Assembly (NCBI GenBank): GCA_028277405.1
Contig: JANQGH010000095.1
Coordinates: forward strand, 1 to 64,000
Length of the DNA stretch: 64,000 nt
Direction: 5' to 3'
Origin: Alphaproteobacteria bacterium
Lineage (GTDB): Bacteria > Pseudomonadota > Alphaproteobacteria > DSM-16000 > Inquilinaceae
A program made the translations under genes and the position numbers. The notes beneath the pieces are model-generated. The model had not been told where the DNA came from. It saw only the letters and a program-made list of their open reading frames with translations, and did not search any database. Each line of letters opens with the position of its first letter. The stretch's first letter is position 1. Positions 61,187-64,000 of this stretch are shown here, in pieces.

Positions 61187-61289
61187 TCAAGCACACATTG
61201 ATGCAGGAAGCCGCGGGCGGCGGAGCGACTGTAGTGGTCGGGTCTCGATGATAATGGACCGGATTCGGTGGCCGGGCAAAACGAGACGG

Positions 61290-63497
61290 TTATCGAGTGT
61301 CCGTACTTGCCGGCGCGACCTCCGCCTCCGAAGTTGCGGCGGCCGCCGCCGATGCGGCAACGGATTGCGGATCGGGGTTGGACGCGACGACCTCGACCTT
61401 GCGCCGGGCCAAATGAATGCCCTCGGCCGCGAACGCGGCCTGCAGCCGATGATAGATCTCGCGCCGCAGGGTGAATTGCTGGCGCGGCTTTGACTTGAAC
61501 TTGACGCGAATGACCAGCGCGCTGTCGTCGTCGATCATGAACACGCCCTGGCTTTTCAGCGGCTCGATGAATTTCGGCCCGTGTTCGGGATTTTCCATCA
61601 GTTCCGCCCCGATGCGCTTGACCAGCTTCTTGACCTTGTTGGGATCGGTATCCGGCTCCAACCGGAAATTCATCTTGTAGATGACCCAGTCACGGCTGTG
61701 ATTGGTGACGTTTTTCAGCTCGCCGAACGGGATCGTGACGATCGCGCCGCGATGGTGGCGCAGGCGCAGCGACCGGATCGATATGCCCTCGACCTCGCCG
61801 CGCAGATCCCTGTCCAGCTCGATGTATTCGCCGACCCGAAAGGCATCGTCGATCAGGAAGAAGGCGCCGGAGAAGATGTCGCGCACCAGCGTCTGCGCGC
61901 CAAAGCCGATGGCGATGCCGACAATGCCGGCCGAGGCCAAGAGCGGCCCGATGTTCAGACCCGCCGCGGACAGGGTGATCATGATGGTCGCGATCACCAG
62001 CACCACGAGGGCCGTGTTGCGCAGCAGCGGCAGCAGCGTATCGCGTCGCGTCGCCTCGACCGCCTCTTCGTCTGGATCCTCCGCATCGCCGCGCGACGTC
62101 CGATCGTCGATGCTCAGCGCCTCGCACAGGAACAGCCACAGGATGCGCACGATCAGCAAGGTCAGCGCAATCTCGAAAACGGCCCGCGCCCACAGGGCCC
62201 CATCGGGCGCCAAGGCAAAGGCGATGGCGTCAAAGCCCCACAGGCCAGCCGCGACCAGAATAGCGGCGATGCCAAGCACCATTCGCCAGCCCCGCACCAT
62301 AACCGCCTTCAGCCGCGCTGCCTTGGTCGAGCGGGCGAAAAGCCAACCAGCAATCTCGGCCCCCAGCCGATCCAGCACGGGCAATACCAGCAGCACCACA
62401 AGCGTACCCAATGGCCCGACCAGATGGGCTCGCCCGGTCTCCAGCCAAAGGGCGCCCCAATAGATGTAGGCCCAGACGATGTAGGCGGTCAGCAGAATGG
62501 GCGCGGCGGCGGCCACGGCACTGACCTCCATCGAACGGCGATCGAACAGGGCGGCTGCTGTCCCCCTGATGCGTCCCCAGTTGCGAATGATCGCAAGGAC
62601 CAAGAGCACGGCGATCGCGGTACCCGCCAGAAACACCGCGACCATCGCCGGCGGGAAGCCAAGCCCCAGCGTCGGCGACATTCCCGCGAGCGTCCAGCCG
62701 GCGGCACCGATGATGGCGGTGCGGCGGATCAGCGCCAGAACGGCCTTCGCGTCGTCATCTGCCAGCGGGGCGATGCGGATGGATGGTGCGTCCGCCGCGA
62801 ACAGACGGCGGGCGACGAGGATGACAAGCCATGCGTTCGACACGCCGGACTGCCAGATCCATACCCAATCGACCAGCGGCCCCAAGGGCTGGCGAAGGGC
62901 CCAACCGGCCGCCCCCGTGGCAATGACGAAGGCGACCAGAGGCACCATGTCCAGCGCCGTCAGGACGATCGTGCGCACCAGCCGTTCGCGATACCCGGCC
63001 TCATCGGCCATCATGAGCCAGCGCCGCCATCGCCCGATCACCAGCGCGACGATCAGCCCGGCGCCGATACCGGCCACAGCGAGCCCGAGCGCGGCAAGCA
63101 CCATGCCGCCCGAGCCGTTGGCCGCGAGCGCCATGCGCGCCGCGATCTGCTCGCGCCGGTCGCCGAGATTGGACAGGGCATCGGCCCACCGGGTCACGCG
63201 TTCGCCGATGGTCGTCGCCATCGCCGAAAGACGGTTGTCGATGTCCGCGATCAGGCTGCTGCCTTGACCATCCGTCTCCGCCTCGGCGCCCGCGAACAGT
63301 TCCTGGCGCAGCAGGGCCCGTATCTCGCCGTCGCTGCGCGTGGCCAGCCAGGCATCGATCTCGTCCACCGTCAAATCGGTCGGCAGTTCCTCCCCTGCCG
63401 ACTCCACCGATCCTCCGCTGACAAAAGGCGCCTGAGCCTGCGCGGTGCCGAAGACAAGCAGGGCCAGCAAAAAGCAAAGAAGACGCAGCGGGTTCAC
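61290..63497 (-). CDS. Large mechanosensitive ion channel (MscS family)
   Basis: The 735-residue protein is an extended MscS-type channel. GTG at 63497 begins a signal peptide (ending ~AQAQA, 22). A ~130-residue periplasmic region is followed by ten or eleven spans and the MscS core. The pore helix is in LLASAGIVGIAIGFGAQTLVRDIFSG, then the beta domain FRVGEYIEL...GEVEGISIRSLRLRHHRGAIVTIPFGELKNVTNHSRDW in form and an alpha/beta C-terminal domain. A ~30-residue Ala/Ser/Glu tail ends it. It probably relieves hypo-osmotic stress. Confidence 0.93.
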   Translation of the reverse strand: MNPLRLLCFLLALLVFGTAQAQAPFVSGGSVESAGEELPTDLTVDEIDAWLATRSDGEIRALLRQELFAGAEAETDGQGSSLIADIDNRLSAMATTIGERVTRWADALSNLGDRREQIAARMALAANGSGGMVLAALGLAVAGIGAGLIVALVIGRWRRWLMMADEAGYRERLVRTIVLTALDMVPLVAFVIATGAAGWALRQPLGPLVDWVWIWQSGVSNAWLVILVARRLFAADAPSIRIAPLADDDAKAVLALIRRTAIIGAAGWTLAGMSPTLGLGFPPAMVAVFLAGTAIAVLLVLAIIRNWGRIRGTAAALFDRRSMEVSAVAAAAPILLTAYIVWAYIYWGALWLETGRAHLVGPLGTLVVLLVLPVLDRLGAEIAGWLFARSTKAARLKAVMVRGWRMVLGIAAILVAAGLWGFDAIAFALAPDGALWARAVFEIALTLLIVRILWLFLCEALSIDDRTSRGDAEDPDEEAVEATRRDTLLPLLRNTALVVLVIATIMITLSAAGLNIGPLLASAGIVGIAIGFGAQTLVRDIFSGAFFLIDDAFRVGEYIELDRDLRGEVEGISIRSLRLRHHRGAIVTIPFGELKNVTNHSRDWVIYKMNFRLEPDTDPNKVKKLVKRIGAELMENPEHGPKFIEPLKSQGVFMIDDDSALVIRVKFKSKPRQQFTLRREIYHRLQAAFAAEGIHLARRKVEVVASNPDPQSVAASAAAAATSEAEVAPASTDTR

Positions 63498-63685
63498 GTG
63501 GGCGGGTTCCCCGGGGGTAGAGGTGTTCGGCACGTATATCTCGCAACCCAGTAAGCATGACTGAGCGCCCGCCGACAAGCGATCGGCTTCACCTGCTTGG
63601 ATGCTTCTTGGGTCTCAAACGTTACCGTCTGCCGCAAACCTTGTGCGCCCTGGCGACTTGCCACCGGTGCCCGTCGCACACGCGC

Positions 63686-64000
63686 CTACCGAAGCACCTT
63701 GATCAGATGCAGCGTTAGATTGTCGTCCAGCCGAACGTTGTCGCCCTCGCTCAGATAGCGGTTCTTGTAGGTAACGCCCCGTCCGTCGGGAACATAGCCA
63801 CGCAGCGCATACAGCCGCTGTGCCGCGTTGTAGCCCGGATGCAGGCCAACCGCGATGCCTACTTGGCACGCCATCTCCGACGCCTTTTCTTCGGCCCGGT
63901 CGAGCAGCCTTGTGCCGATGCCCCTGCGCTGAAACATGGCAGCACGTTCAAGTCGACAATTTCCGGGACACCAAGCTCTCGGAAATGGGCATAGGCGGGT
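63686..64000 (-). pseudogene. GNAT acetyltransferase, frameshifted and cut by the right edge
   Basis: The C-terminal part (63937-63686) has the GNAT acetyl-CoA loop FQRRGIGTRLL, AEEKASEMACQVGIAVGL and a C-terminus PDGRGVTYKNRYL, typical of a small acetyltransferase. Continuing upstream, the matching sequence AYAHFRELGVPEIVDLNVLP is in another frame; one base is missing near 63936 (CTGCCATGTTTCAG). Either the gene is broken or the sequence has an error. An internal ATG at 63937 would give only 83 residues. Function of the substrate domain is unknown. Confidence 0.7.

Noticed and set aside
61581-63554. 657-codon ORF opposite the mechanosensitive channel
   Set aside because: No recognisable motif; the antisense product is dominated by Arg, Gln, Asp and His as expected for the reverse frame of a GC-rich gene.

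Overview
The window is a chromosomal stretch of a high-GC, Gram-negative bacterium, almost certainly an alphaproteobacterium of the Rhodospirillales type. The signs are an intact RegB/RegA redox two-component pair, a SOS box of the GAAC-N7-GAAC form in front of mmcB, the phoR-pstSCAB-phoU-phoB order with enlarged PstA and PstC, a GlnK-AmtB pair behind a sigma-54-like promoter, and small DUF1127 proteins. There is no prophage, insertion sequence, CRISPR array, rRNA or tRNA that I can support. Coding density is high, and most long ORFs lying opposite genes are GC-driven shadows.

Layout. 1-6.6 kb: the N-terminal part of ftsK runs off the left edge, followed by an aminotransferase (dapC-like), amtB-glnK and the ubiquinone hydroxylase ubiH. 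6.6-12.6 kb: an RND efflux pump with its adaptor, thpR and a Tas-like aldo/keto reductase. 12.7-16.6 kb: the tesA/ybbA/ybbP trio (esterase divergent from an ABC transporter). 16.7-19.4 kb: a Bax-inhibitor-1 membrane protein and a SoxC-type molybdenum sulfite dehydrogenase with a monoheme cytochrome c. 19.6-22.2 kb: late cobalamin synthesis (cobT divergent from cobS-cobC). 22.2-30.9 kb: two SYLF-type secreted proteins, a YejA-like binding protein, pyrophosphatase, a Pat-type acyl-CoA synthetase/acetyltransferase, a lytic transglycosylase, and a LysR regulator divergent from a small DUF1127 gene.

30.9-39.1 kb is the complete phosphate regulon, with a three-unit Pho box in front of pstS. 39.2-50.1 kb holds malic enzyme, an HpaI-type aldolase, then envelope genes: lpxB, a Gfo/Idh/MocA oxidoreductase that may modify lipid A precursors, waaC, waaF and hldE for the heptose inner core. 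A secreted trypsin-like protease and mmcB lie among them. 50.2-52.1 kb is regB-regA. 52.1-59.6 kb is more accessory: an AraC-PhyH-aldehyde dehydrogenase-MAPEG-SDR run, a carboxymuconolactone decarboxylase-like protein, a PAP2 acid phosphatase behind a long leader, a small orphan protein and two DUF1127 genes. 59.7-64 kb has a FabG-like gene remnant, an MFS transporter, a large mechanosensitive channel, and a GNAT gene that appears frameshifted at the right edge.

The most unusual signals are regulatory and architectural: the tesA and ybbA start codons overlap on one CATG; two nested dyads fill the LysR/DUF1127 gap, one covering the LysR start codon; a perfect SOS box touches the mmcB ribosome binding site; an AT-rich direct repeat precedes ubiH; and lpxB overlaps its convergent neighbour by 71 bp. 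I saw no wholly new multi-gene system. The best candidates for new biology are the DUF1127 loci, the tandem SYLF pair and two small orphan proteins.
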